Notes under the pieces: model-generated
What the model was told of the DNA's origin: nothing
The model's input: only the letters and a program-made list of their open reading frames with translations
Databases searched by the model: none
In this document: one piece after another, positions 8,309 through 16,451 of the stretch
How positions within the stretch are numbered: the stretch's first letter is position 1
Layout of the letters: each line of letters begins with the position of its first letter
Program-made: the position numbers and the translations under genes
Source: Streptomyces noursei
Lineage (GTDB): Bacteria > Actinomycetota > Actinomycetes > Streptomycetales > Streptomycetaceae
Assembly (NCBI RefSeq): GCF_016917755.1
Contig: NZ_CP070326.1
Coordinates: 5,518,001 to 5,582,000 of the forward strand
Length of the DNA: 64,000 nucleotides
Reading direction: 5' to 3'

Positions 8309-9069
8309 GCGTGGACGCGATCACGGGGGCCTGGCGGTGGCTGGGCACGGCCGCCAACTGGGCCGGCGAGAAGGGCGTGTGGCACCGCCTCGGCGAGCAC
8401 CTCTGGCTGAGCGGGCTGTGCCTGCTGCTGTCCTGTCTGATCGCACTGCCGCTGGCGCTGTGGCTCGGGCACATCGGCAAGGGCGGGACGCTGGCGGTCA
8501 ATGTCTCCAACGTGGGGCGCGCGGTGCCGACCTTCGCGGTGCTGGTGCTGCTGACGCTGAGCCCGTTGGGGAAGCACGGCGACTGGCCGACGATCATCGC
8601 GCTGGTGCTGTTCGCGGTGCCGCCGCTGCTGACCAACGTCTATCTGGGCATACGCGAGGCGGACCGCGATGTGGTCGAGGCGGCGCGCGGGATGGGCATG
8701 TCGGGTCCGCAGCTGCTGCGGCGGGTGGAAATACCCCTCGCCTACCCGCTGATCATGACGGGCCTGCGCTCGGCCGCGGTCCAGGTGGTGGCCACCGCGA
8801 CGCTGGCCGCGCTGGCCGGCGGCGGGGGCCTGGGCCGGATCATCACCGCCGGCTTCGGCAACTACGACACCGCGCAGGTGGTCGCCGGTGCGGTGCTGGT
8901 GGCGCTGCTGGCCCTGGTGGTGGAGGGGGCGCTGGTGCTGCTGGACCGGGCCTGCGACCCGATGCGCGGACGGCGGCGCGGGCCGCGCAAGAGGGGGCAG
9001 GGCCCGGTCGAGGAAGTCCCGCCCGCTCCGGCCCCGACCCGAGACGTCTCAACCGGTCAACCGACCTGA
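8305..9069 (+). CDS. Osmoprotectant ABC importer permease (second)
   Basis: A 254-residue inner-membrane permease, paralogous to the preceding one, with an EAA loop (VVEAARGMGMSGPQLLRRVEIPL) and the GGGGLGRIITAGFGNYD signature near the end. The GTG overlaps the previous stop by four bases. The last 30 residues are basic and Pro-rich. Together with the minus-strand ATPase and the lipoprotein downstream it forms the transport channel of an OpuC-like importer. Confidence 0.9.
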   Translation: MSVDAITGAWRWLGTAANWAGEKGVWHRLGEHLWLSGLCLLLSCLIALPLALWLGHIGKGGTLAVNVSNVGRAVPTFAVLVLLTLSPLGKHGDWPTIIALVLFAVPPLLTNVYLGIREADRDVVEAARGMGMSGPQLLRRVEIPLAYPLIMTGLRSAAVQVVATATLAALAGGGGLGRIITAGFGNYDTAQVVAGAVLVALLALVVEGALVLLDRACDPMRGRRRGPRKRGQGPVEEVPPAPAPTRDVSTGQPT

Positions 9070-9093
9070 TCCGAACGGACGGAGTGGAATTCC

Positions 9094-10068
9094 ATGAGCA
9101 GCACAGCACGCACGGCCCGCACGGCGCGTACCGCGCTCGTCGCGGGGACGGTGGTGGCGCTGGCGGCCGGGCTGGCCGCGTGCGGCGGGCAGAGCCTGGA
9201 GGAGAAGGGCGGCCAGGGCAAGGGCGGCGGGAAGGGCGAGATCGTCATCGGCTCGGCGGGTTTCACCGAGTCGAAGGTGCTCGCCGAGATCTATTCGCGG
9301 GTCCTCGCCGATGCCGGTTACCGCCCGCGGGTTCAGACGCTGACCAATCGTGAGCTGTATGAACCGGCCCTTGAGAAGGGCCAGATCGATGTCGTTCCGG
9401 AATATGCCTCCACGCTTGCGGAATTCCTCAACGCGAAGAAGAACGGCGCCAAGGCGAAGCCGGTGGCGTCCAGCGACATCGGCAAGACGGTGGCGGAGCT
9501 GAAGAAGCTGGCCGAGCCGCGCGGACTGAAGGTGCTGCCGGCAGGCGCGGCCACCGATCAGAACGCGTTCGCGGTGACCAAGGAATTCGCCGCCCAGCAC
9601 ACGCTCAAGACGCTCTCCGACCTGGGCCGTTCCCAGCAGAAGATCAAACTCGCCGCGGGGGAGGAGTGCGAGACCCGGGTCTTCTGCAAGCCCGGCTTGG
9701 AGAAGACCTACGGCATCACCGTCGAGGGCATCGACCCCAAGGGCGTGGGGACCCCCCAGGCCAAGCAGGCTGTGAAGGACGGCACCGATCAGCTGGTGCT
9801 CACCACGACCACGGACGCCACCCTCGACAACTTCGGTCTGGTGCTTCTGCAGGACGACAAGAAGCTGCAGAACGCCGACAACGTCCTGCCGGTGCTGAAT
9901 GCCAAGAGCGCCGATGACAAGAAGATCGAGACCGCCCTCAACAAGATCACGAAGGTGCTCACCACCGAGGACTTGATCAACTTGAACCGCAAGGTCGACG
10001 CCGAGCGTTTGAAGCCCGCCGATGTCGCGCAGGCGTATTTGGAGTCCAAGGGGTTGGTCAAGAAGTAA
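9094..10068 (+). CDS. Glycine betaine/choline-type substrate-binding lipoprotein
   Basis: A 324-residue exported lipoprotein. The signal peptide ends in a lipobox (LAAGLAAC, Cys at about residue 30), followed by a Gly/Lys linker. The mature part is an OpuAC-type periplasmic binding fold: EIVIGSAGFTESKVLAEIYSRV, DVVPEYASTL, GAATDQNAFAVT, LVLTTTTDATLDNFGLVLLQDD. It lies 24 bp after the second permease and belongs to the same operon. Two Cys residues (CETRVFC) in the mature domain could form a disulfide. The ligand cannot be fixed from sequence; betaine, choline, carnitine or a related quaternary amine is likely. Confidence 0.92.
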   Translation: MSSTARTARTARTALVAGTVVALAAGLAACGGQSLEEKGGQGKGGGKGEIVIGSAGFTESKVLAEIYSRVLADAGYRPRVQTLTNRELYEPALEKGQIDVVPEYASTLAEFLNAKKNGAKAKPVASSDIGKTVAELKKLAEPRGLKVLPAGAATDQNAFAVTKEFAAQHTLKTLSDLGRSQQKIKLAAGEECETRVFCKPGLEKTYGITVEGIDPKGVGTPQAKQAVKDGTDQLVLTTTTDATLDNFGLVLLQDDKKLQNADNVLPVLNAKSADDKKIETALNKITKVLTTEDLINLNRKVDAERLKPADVAQAYLESKGLVKK

Positions 10069-10132
10069 CCAGCGGGGAACGGATCCGTATGTGAGGCCCC
10101 ATAGGTCTCGAACGCACGGTAAGTTTCTGGCC

Positions 10133-11347
10133 ATGCCACGAGGACGCCACCGCCATTCCCCACCCCTCCACCGGCTGCTTCCTCCATCGACGGTCGCCGG
10201 TGCGTCAATTGCCTGCGCCACGGGAGCCTGGTTCGTCGGCGACGACCTCGTGCAACGGGTGCTCGCCGCCGGTGCCGCGGCCGCCGCGGTCACCGGTGCG
10301 GTCCTGTTGCGCTCATGGGACCGCAAGGCCGGTAAGCGGGTCGCCGAGCTGACGCGCGCCCGGGTGCGCGACGAGTGGCGCACCGAGGAGCGGGTCGCGG
10401 AGCTGGAGACGGACGTCGAGGAGGCGCGCGAGATCCGCGCCGGCCTGGACGCCAAGCTCCGCGCCAAGCGCGCCGAACTCGCCCGGTTGCGCAGCGAGCA
10501 CGCCGCGCTGCTGCGCCGCTACGCCACCGCCGAGACCGAGCGGGCCAGCGCCCTGGAGGGCCGCCGACTGCTCGCCATCGAGGCCGGGCAGCCGTCCTCC
10601 GGCGGCGAACTCGTCCCGGCCCGGCGCGAGCCGGCGACCGGCGGCGGTCGCCCGGTGCCGGCCGCCCGGGATGCGGAGGGCGCGGCCCCGACCCGTCCGG
10701 CCGCCACGTTCGCGGAGGCGGACCGGGCGCTGCGCGAGCTGGCCCGCAACGCCGCCCGGCAGCGCGCCGCCGCAGAACACGCCGGCCCGGACGGCAGCAG
10801 CGCCGAGGGGAAGCCCGAGGCGACCGACCAGGGGAAGACCGGGGCGGCGGCCGTGCAGGGGGTGGGCGGACCGGCGCTCCGCCCGGTGCCGGCCGCCGCC
10901 GCCATCGCCCCGACCCGCCCGCCCGTGCCCCGCACGCTGGGCGGCTTCGACTTCTTCGGCAACACCACCGTGCCGCGTCAGCAGTTGACCGCGCCGCTGG
11001 AGGAGGACCTGGCGGACGTCGTCGGCGACGAGGCGGTCGCCGAACAGTCGGCGCGGGCGGAGGCCCGTGCGGCGCTTCCGCAGGCCACCGGTGCGACCGC
11101 CGCCGCGGCGCACCCGGAGTCCGAGGCCACGGAGTCCGAGGCCATGGAGTCCGACGCCACGGAACCGGCGGCCGCGGAACACGACACCGCGGCCGGCGCC
11201 GACGGCGAGGCGTCCGGCGAAGAGGCGCCCGGCAAGACGGTCGCCGACGGGGCGACCACGCACGGCGCCGGCGAGGTCATCGACCTGACCGCGCACGACG
11301 AGACCGAGCAGCTCGATCTCGCCGAACTGCGCAGCGCCATCTCCTGA
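10133..11347 (+). CDS. Hypothetical coiled-coil membrane protein with Ala/Glu-rich tail
   Basis: A 404-residue protein of unknown function. Residues 18-55 hold one or two short hydrophobic segments (STVAGASIACATGAWFVG, VLAAGAAAAAVTGAVLL), followed by a heptad-rich coiled coil (about 60-140, rich in RVAELE and LRAKRAELARLRSEH). The rest is low-complexity Ala/Pro/Glu/Thr with acidic repeats near the end. It looks like a membrane-anchored scaffold with the coiled coil in the cytoplasm. The ATG at 10133 precedes the first hydrophobic segment; the gene is followed by a long hairpin. Confidence 0.65.
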   Translation: MPRGRHRHSPPLHRLLPPSTVAGASIACATGAWFVGDDLVQRVLAAGAAAAAVTGAVLLRSWDRKAGKRVAELTRARVRDEWRTEERVAELETDVEEAREIRAGLDAKLRAKRAELARLRSEHAALLRRYATAETERASALEGRRLLAIEAGQPSSGGELVPARREPATGGGRPVPAARDAEGAAPTRPAATFAEADRALRELARNAARQRAAAEHAGPDGSSAEGKPEATDQGKTGAAAVQGVGGPALRPVPAAAAIAPTRPPVPRTLGGFDFFGNTTVPRQQLTAPLEEDLADVVGDEAVAEQSARAEARAALPQATGATAAAAHPESEATESEAMESDATEPAAAEHDTAAGADGEASGEEAPGKTVADGATTHGAGEVIDLTAHDETEQLDLAELRSAIS

Positions 11348-11374
11348 GCGCCGGAAGGCGACAGAACGCACCGA

Positions 11375-11419
11375 GCGGCGGGGAGCTCGTCCACAGCCTG
11401 TGGACGGGCTCCCCGCCGC
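11375..11419. terminator. Bidirectional terminator hairpin
   Basis: A 21-bp inverted repeat (11375-11395 with 11399-11419, one G-U-type mismatch) with a three-base loop lies between the convergent coiled-coil gene and the orphan nuoD. Confidence 0.8.
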
Positions 11420-11489
11420 CGTGTCGTACGTGGGCGACCGCCGCGGGCCGTCGCGCGCCGGCGACGCGTCGAGGCCCCCGGCGGTCCGG

Positions 11490-12632
11490 CTACTTGTCGA
11501 TGTCCCCGACCACGAAGAACATCGACCCCAGGATGGCGACCATGTCGGCGATCAGGGTCCCCGGCAACAGCTCCGTCAGCGCCTGGATGTTGTTGTACGA
11601 CGCGGAGCGCAACTTCAGGCGGTAGGGGGTCTTCTCGCCCTTGGAGACCAGGTAGTAGCCGTTGATGCCGAGCGGGTTCTCGGTCCAGGCGTAGGTCGCG
11701 CCCTCGGGGGCCTTGAGGACCTTGGGCAGACGCTGGTTGATCGGACCGGGCGGCAGCTCCGCGATCCGGTCCAGGCAGGCGTCGGCCAGGTCGAGGGAGT
11801 TGTGCGTCTGCTCCAGCAGGCACTCGAAGCGGGCCAGGCAGTCGCCCTCCTCCTTGGTGACGACCTTGAGCGTGGACTGCAGGTCCCCGTAGGCGAGGTA
11901 CGGCTCGTCGCGCCGCAGGTCGAAGTCGACGCCGGACGCGCGGGCGATCGGCCCGGAGACGCCATAGGCGTGCACCGCCTCACGGGTCAGCACGCCCACG
12001 CCGCGGGTGCGACCGCGGAAGATCTCGTTGCCCAGCACCAGGTCGTCGAAGACGCCCATACGGGAGCGGACGTCGGCGACGGCCTGCCGGGCCCGGCCGA
12101 GCCAGCCGGCGGGCAGGTCCTCCTTGAGGCCGCCGACCCGGTTGAACATGTAGTGCATCCGGCCGCCGGAGATCTCCTCCATGACGGTCTGCAGCTCCTC
12201 GCGCTCCCGGAACGCGTAGAAGACGGGGGTGATGCCGCCGAGCTCCAGCGGGTACGAGCCGAGGAACATCAGGTGGTTCAGGACGCGGTTCAGCTCGGCG
12301 AGCAGCGTGCGGGTCCACACCGCGCGTTCGGGGACCTCCATGCCGAGCATCCGCTCGACGCCGAGCACCACGCCCAGCTCGTTGGAGAACGCCGACAGCC
12401 AGTCGTGGCGGTTGGCGAGCATGATGATCTGGCGGTAGTCGCGGGCCTCGAAGAGCTTCTCGGCGCCGCGGTGCATGTAGCCGATCACCGGCTCGGCGTG
12501 CCGGATGCGCTCGCCGTCCAGGACGAGGCGCAGCCGCAGCACGCCGTGCGTGGAGGGGTGCTGTGGGCCGATGTTCAGCACCATGTCGGTGCTCTCCGCC
12601 GCGCCGCCGATGCCGACCGTCGTCTCCGTCAT
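11490..12632 (-). CDS. Orphan NADH-quinone oxidoreductase subunit D (NuoD paralogue)
   Basis: A 380-residue protein of the NuoD / 49-kDa family, shorter than the roughly 440 residues of operon-borne actinobacterial NuoD. Family motifs are present: NIGPQHPSTHGVLRL (residue 20), GYMHRGAEKLFE (51), LNRVLNHLMFLG, GGRMHYMFNRVGG, GNEIFRGRTRGVGV, and the terminal YNNIQALTELLPGTLIADMVAILGS. The His at residue 29, equivalent to the quinone-site His of complex I, is kept, but the position of the conserved quinone-binding Tyr is Trp78 (RHDWLSAFSNE). No other nuo genes are nearby. The ATG at 12632 is preceded by GACACT at a leaderless distance. The next gene upstream on the same strand is a MidA-type methyltransferase. 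Confidence 0.88.
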   Translation of the reverse strand: MTETTVGIGGAAESTDMVLNIGPQHPSTHGVLRLRLVLDGERIRHAEPVIGYMHRGAEKLFEARDYRQIIMLANRHDWLSAFSNELGVVLGVERMLGMEVPERAVWTRTLLAELNRVLNHLMFLGSYPLELGGITPVFYAFREREELQTVMEEISGGRMHYMFNRVGGLKEDLPAGWLGRARQAVADVRSRMGVFDDLVLGNEIFRGRTRGVGVLTREAVHAYGVSGPIARASGVDFDLRRDEPYLAYGDLQSTLKVVTKEEGDCLARFECLLEQTHNSLDLADACLDRIAELPPGPINQRLPKVLKAPEGATYAWTENPLGINGYYLVSKGEKTPYRLKLRSASYNNIQALTELLPGTLIADMVAILGSMFFVVGDIDK

Positions 12633-12755
12633 GGGGACAGTGTCGCAGGGCGGGGTGAAGCGGAGCCGGGTGGTCCGTGGTGTGGAACGGGCCCGACCGA
12701 GGGCCGGGCGGCGGGGTCGGGGCATGGGGCGCGGCCACGCGGTGCGGCCGTGCGG

Positions 12756-13934
12756 TCAGGCCGTGGGGTGCCGTCGGTCCGGGACGTCGGAGGCGAGCAG
12801 GCCGGCGCAGGCGGTGCCACCGACCGGCTCCAGCAGCCAGCCGAAGCCGCCCAGGCCCGCCGGGTCGGTCAGTTCCGCGGCGTCCCCTGCCGCGCCGAGC
12901 GCCCGTAGGTAGCCGGCCGGGTCGGTGCCGGCCAGGGACAGCGGCGGGCGGCGACCGGCCACGCCGAGGGAGTGCAGCGCGGCGCGCTGGGTCAGTCGCT
13001 CGGCGGCCGGGCCGGCGCAGGCGTCCAGCGCGACGTGCGCGGTGAGGTCGCAGCTGCCGTCCGGGACGGGGTGGACCTCGCGGCCCTCCCGGAAGCCGGT
13101 GAGGGTGCCGAAGGGGGGCCGGTCGGCGCGGTGGTGGGCGTAGTCGACGGCGACCGCGAGCCCGGCGCGGAGGGCGCGGACGGCGCGCGCCCAGGCGGCG
13201 TCCCGGGGGCGGCCGATCTCGGCGCGCAACCCGGTGGCGGGGCCGGCGTCGGCCTCCGGCGCGACGGGCGGCCACCAGCGGGCGAGCCACTCCGCGTCCG
13301 GGCCGTCGACGGGCGGACCCAGCCGTTCCGTGCCGTCGGCCCGGACCAGGACGCGGCGCGGTACGCCGTCGGCGTCCGTCTCGACGACGTCCACCGGGAC
13401 GTTGTCCAGCCACTCGTTGGCGAAGAGCAGGCCGGTGAGGGAGCCCGGGGCGGGCAGCTCGGCGCGCCAGGTGATGCGGGGGTCGAGGCCCTGGGGGCGC
13501 GCGGCGCGTTCGACGGCGTACGGGCGCAGCCGGGCGCGCACGTCCTCGGGCAGGGCGGCCAGCACGCCGGTGAGCAGCTCGCCGCGGCCCGCGCCGACGT
13601 CGACCAGGGCCAGCTCGTCCGGGTGCCCGAGTGCGGCGTCGACCCGGCGGAGGAGGGTGGCGACGGCGCCGGCGTACAGCGGGGAGGCGTGGACGGAGGT
13701 GCGGAAGTGGCCGGCGGGGCCGGGGCCGCCGGGGCGGGTGTAGAAGCCGTCGGGGCCGTAGAGCGCGTGCTCGGTCGCCTCCCGCCAGCCGCGCCAGGTG
13801 CCGTCGGCGGCGGCCGGGTCGGCGGCGCCGTCGGTGCCGGGGCCGGAGGGCGCGGCGGGGTGGTGGTCCTCGGCGGTCGCCGGCCGGGCCTGCCGGTGCT
13901 CGTTCGCCGCCGGCCCGCGTCCCTGTGTTGTCAC
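12756..13934 (-). CDS. SAM-dependent protein arginine methyltransferase, MidA/NDUFAF7 (DUF185) family
   Basis: A 392-residue protein. After about 50 low-complexity residues come the DUF185 blocks in order: ALYGPDGFYTRPG, HFRTSVHASPLYAGAVA, the SAM site LALVDVGAGRGELL, FANEWLDNVPVDVVE, AVDYAHHRAD, PPFGTLTGFREGREV and DGSCDLTAHVALDAC. Family members such as NDUFAF7 dimethylate an Arg of the complex I 49-kDa subunit during assembly, and here the next gene downstream is a NuoD paralogue. The GTG at 13934 was chosen because TACCGT ends seven bases upstream (leaderless) and nothing like a ribosome site is present; two further GTGs lie just upstream. The family call is firm; the substrate is inferred from gene order. 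Confidence 0.82.
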   Translation of the reverse strand: MTTQGRGPAANEHRQARPATAEDHHPAAPSGPGTDGAADPAAADGTWRGWREATEHALYGPDGFYTRPGGPGPAGHFRTSVHASPLYAGAVATLLRRVDAALGHPDELALVDVGAGRGELLTGVLAALPEDVRARLRPYAVERAARPQGLDPRITWRAELPAPGSLTGLLFANEWLDNVPVDVVETDADGVPRRVLVRADGTERLGPPVDGPDAEWLARWWPPVAPEADAGPATGLRAEIGRPRDAAWARAVRALRAGLAVAVDYAHHRADRPPFGTLTGFREGREVHPVPDGSCDLTAHVALDACAGPAAERLTQRAALHSLGVAGRRPPLSLAGTDPAGYLRALGAAGDAAELTDPAGLGGFGWLLEPVGGTACAGLLASDVPDRRHPTA

Positions 13935-14085
13935 ACGCACCACGGTACGGGGGGTGGCGCGCGGCGAGGGGCGTCGCCCCGTGGTGTGACGGTCGGCCTG
14001 CGGTATGAGTCTGAGTAGGGAGGAAAGCCGCTGGTGGCGGGCGTTTCTCCGGGGCGGGGCGGGGGACGCCCGGGCTTTGTGATCA

Positions 14086-14109
14086 TGTGTCGCCCCCGGG
14101 GGCGACACA
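14086..14109. promoter_or_regulatory. 24-bp perfect palindrome in a divergent promoter region
   Basis: Every base from 14086 to 14109 pairs with no spacer (half-site TGTGTCGCCCCC). It lies between the divergent methyltransferase gene and the two-component system, about 100 bp before the kinase start. It could bind a dimeric regulator or form a hairpin. Confidence 0.5.
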
Positions 14110-14197
14110 ATGGGCGCACGGGACCTCCACCTAGCGGAGTAGGCCCCACCGAAGAGGATCGCCCCTCCGGTTGACTCCGCTACCCCTCTGCGCTGCC

Positions 14198-14203
14198 TAC
14201 GCT
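14198..14203 (+). promoter_or_regulatory. -10 hexamer TACGCT, leaderless sensor kinase
   Basis: TACGCT ends seven bases before the GTG at 14211, so the transcript would begin at the start codon. A TTGACT lies at 14171-14176, but its 21-base spacing is longer than usual. Confidence 0.4.
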
Positions 14204-14210
14204 GGGTTAC

Positions 14211-15416
14211 GTGCAGCGCCTCTATGACTTCCTCCGCAGGCACCCGACGGGAGTGGACAGCTTCTGGGCTTTCCTCCTCTTCGGGCTCACCGGGTTGTGG
14301 GTCATCTCCCAGTCGGGCATCGAGGGCAAGTTCCTCGGCCTGTTCTTCAGCATCGGGCTGTGCCTGGTCATCGCCCTGCGCCGGAAGTACCCGGTCAAGA
14401 TGCTGCTGTTGACCGCCGCCCTCGGCGTCGGCCAGCTGATCTTCAACGTGACGCCCAATACGGGCGACTTCGCGATGCTGGTGATCATCTACACCGTTGC
14501 CTCGGAGACCTCGGCCCGCCGCTGGGCCTCACGCTTCGCACTGGCCGCCGCGCTGATCGGCCCCGGCCTGTCCCAGCTCCGCTTCCGGGACAGCCCGGTC
14601 GAAACGCCGTTGTGGGCAGCGGCGTTCTTCACGGCGCTGCTCACCGTGCCGTTCGTACTGGCCTGGGTGCTGGGCGACTCGATCCGCACCCGCCGCGCGT
14701 ACTGGGCGCAGCTGGAGGAGAAGGCCGCCCGCCTGGAGAAGGAGCGCGAGGCCCAGTCCCGGATCGCGGTCGCGGCCGAGCGCGCCCGGATCGCCCGCGA
14801 GCTGCACGACGTCGTCGCGCACAACGTCTCGGTGATGGTCGTCCAGGCCGACGGCGCCGCCTACGTCCTCGATGCCGCGCCCGAGCAGGCCCGGCAGGCA
14901 CTGGAGACGATCTCCGGCACGGGCCGGCAGGCGCTGGCCGAGATGCGCCGGCTGCTGGGCGTGCTGCGCACCGGCGAGCAGGCCGAGGGCGGGGAGTATG
15001 TGCCGCAGCCCGGCGTCGAGCAGCTCGCCGATCTCATAGACCAGGTCCGGGGCGCGGGGCTGCCGGTCGACTTCCGGGTGGTCGGCGAGCCGCGCCCGTT
15101 GCCCAGCAGCGTCGAACTGACCGCGTACCGCATCGTCCAGGAGGCGCTGACCAACACCCGCAAGCACGGCGGCCCCAGTGTCAGCGCCACCGTCCGCCTC
15201 ACCTACCGGGACGACGACCTCGATCTGCTCGTCGAGGACGACGGCCGCGGCGCGCAGCACGAGCTCTACGAGTCGGGCGGCGAGGACGGGCTCGGCCACG
15301 GCCTGATCGGTATGCGCGAGCGGGTGGGCATGGTCGGTGGAATCCTCGACGCCGGGCCTCGGCCCGGCGGCGGCTTCCGGGTCAACGCCGTGCTGCCGCT
15401 CAAGGCGGAGCGGTGA
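14211..15416 (+). CDS. Sensor histidine kinase, NarL-type (HisKA_3)
   Basis: A 401-residue kinase. Residues about 15-155 hold five to six membrane segments with very short loops, so it probably senses a membrane or intramembrane signal. A linker coiled coil (YWAQLEEKAARLEKEREAQ) leads to the phosphoacceptor motif ARIARELHDVVAHNVSVM (His near residue 202), then the ATPase domain with N-box ALTNTRKHGG and G-box LVEDDGRG and GHGLIGMRERVGMVGG. The response-regulator gene follows 187 bp downstream on the same strand. The GTG start is supported by a leaderless -10. The signal is unknown. Confidence 0.93.
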   Translation: MQRLYDFLRRHPTGVDSFWAFLLFGLTGLWVISQSGIEGKFLGLFFSIGLCLVIALRRKYPVKMLLLTAALGVGQLIFNVTPNTGDFAMLVIIYTVASETSARRWASRFALAAALIGPGLSQLRFRDSPVETPLWAAAFFTALLTVPFVLAWVLGDSIRTRRAYWAQLEEKAARLEKEREAQSRIAVAAERARIARELHDVVAHNVSVMVVQADGAAYVLDAAPEQARQALETISGTGRQALAEMRRLLGVLRTGEQAEGGEYVPQPGVEQLADLIDQVRGAGLPVDFRVVGEPRPLPSSVELTAYRIVQEALTNTRKHGGPSVSATVRLTYRDDDLDLLVEDDGRGAQHELYESGGEDGLGHGLIGMRERVGMVGGILDAGPRPGGGFRVNAVLPLKAER

Positions 15417-15603
15417 AGGGCCCGTCCGCGCCGCCGCCGCACCGGCCCGGCACGCCACGGTGCCGCTCCCGTAAGACGATGTGGTCCCGTGAGGCCCGGC
15501 GCCGCTCGCCGTGGTCCCGTTCGGGGCCGCCCCGCTCGCTTCCGTCCCACTCGCCTCAGCCGACCCAGCCGACCCAGGCAACCTGTGAAGGGATCCCCCT
15601 GCC

Positions 15604-16287
15604 ATGACCATCCGCGTGATGCTCGTCGACGACCAGGTGCTGCTGCGCACCGGCTTCCGGATGGTGCTGGCCGCACAGCCCGACATGGAGGTCGTCGCCG
15701 AGGCGGGCGACGGGGTGCAGGCCCTGGAGGTGCTGCGCTCCACCGACGTGGACGTGATCCTCATGGACGTCCGGATGCCGCATCTCGACGGGGTCGAGAC
15801 CACCCGCCGGATCTGCGGGGGCGGACAGCCCGAGGGCGCCCCGAAGGTGCTCATCCTGACCACCTTCGACCTGGACGAGTACGCCTTCTCCGCGCTGAAG
15901 GCCGGGGCCAGCGGCTTCATGCTCAAGGACGTCCCGCCGAGCGAACTCCTCGCCGCGATCCGGTCGGTGCACAGCGGGGACGCGGTCGTCGCCCCGTCCA
16001 CCACCCGCCGCCTGCTGGACCGCTTCACGCCGATGCTGCCCGCCACCGCCGGTGAGCCCGCGCGGCCCGAGTTGGAGCGGTTGACCGAGCGCGAGCGGGA
16101 GGTGCTGCTGCTCGTCGCGCAGGGGCTGTCGAACGGCGAGATCGCGGCGCGGCTGGTGCTGTCGGAGGCCACGGTCAAGACCCATGTGGGCCGGATCCTG
16201 ACGAAGTTGAGCCTGCGGGACCGGGTCCAGGCGGTGGTGCTCGCGTACGAGACGGGGCTGGTCCGGGCCGGGGGCGCCGGGGCGTAG
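15604..16287 (+). CDS. Response regulator, NarL/LuxR family
   Basis: A 227-residue DNA-binding regulator: receiver domain (IRVMLVDDQVLLRTGF, phosphoacceptor Asp in VDVILMDVRMPHLDG near residue 54, Thr in LILTTFD, Lys in FMLKD) and a LuxR-type HTH near residues 160-220 (LTEREREVLLLVAQGLSNGE, LSEATVKTHVGRILTKLSL). It is the partner of the kinase upstream. AAGGGA before the ATG serves as ribosome site. The 187-bp gap between the two genes is long for a Streptomyces two-component pair and has no third gene. Confidence 0.95.
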   Translation: MTIRVMLVDDQVLLRTGFRMVLAAQPDMEVVAEAGDGVQALEVLRSTDVDVILMDVRMPHLDGVETTRRICGGGQPEGAPKVLILTTFDLDEYAFSALKAGASGFMLKDVPPSELLAAIRSVHSGDAVVAPSTTRRLLDRFTPMLPATAGEPARPELERLTEREREVLLLVAQGLSNGEIAARLVLSEATVKTHVGRILTKLSLRDRVQAVVLAYETGLVRAGGAGA

Positions 16288-16381
16288 CGCGGCCGACCGG
16301 GCCGACCGGGCCGACCGGGCTGGTGGGGCGCAGGCCCGGCCGGCCCGGTTGTCGCGGTACGGGCGATGTCCGGCACGAGTA

Positions 16382-16411
16382 TTGACGCGAACACGTAAAC
16401 GGGAGCAGATT
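16382..16411 (+). promoter_or_regulatory. Promoter of the GH75 chitosanase gene
   Basis: TTGACG at 16382-16387 and CAGATT at 16406-16411 are separated by 18 bases, giving a transcription start near 16418, immediately before the palindrome at 16423. Confidence 0.5.
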
Positions 16412-16422
16412 GGCGCGCGGTA

Positions 16423-16435
16423 AGGAAACTTTCCT
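16423..16435. promoter_or_regulatory. Operator-like palindrome before the chitosanase gene
   Basis: AGGAAACTTTCCT is a perfect 13-base palindrome about one turn downstream of the predicted start of transcription, where a bound repressor would block initiation. As I recall, chitosanase genes of other Streptomyces carry a similar AGGAAA/TTTCCT box bound by the ROK-family repressor CsnR. Confidence 0.55.
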
Positions 16436-16451
16436 AACAGAAGGGTTCCCC

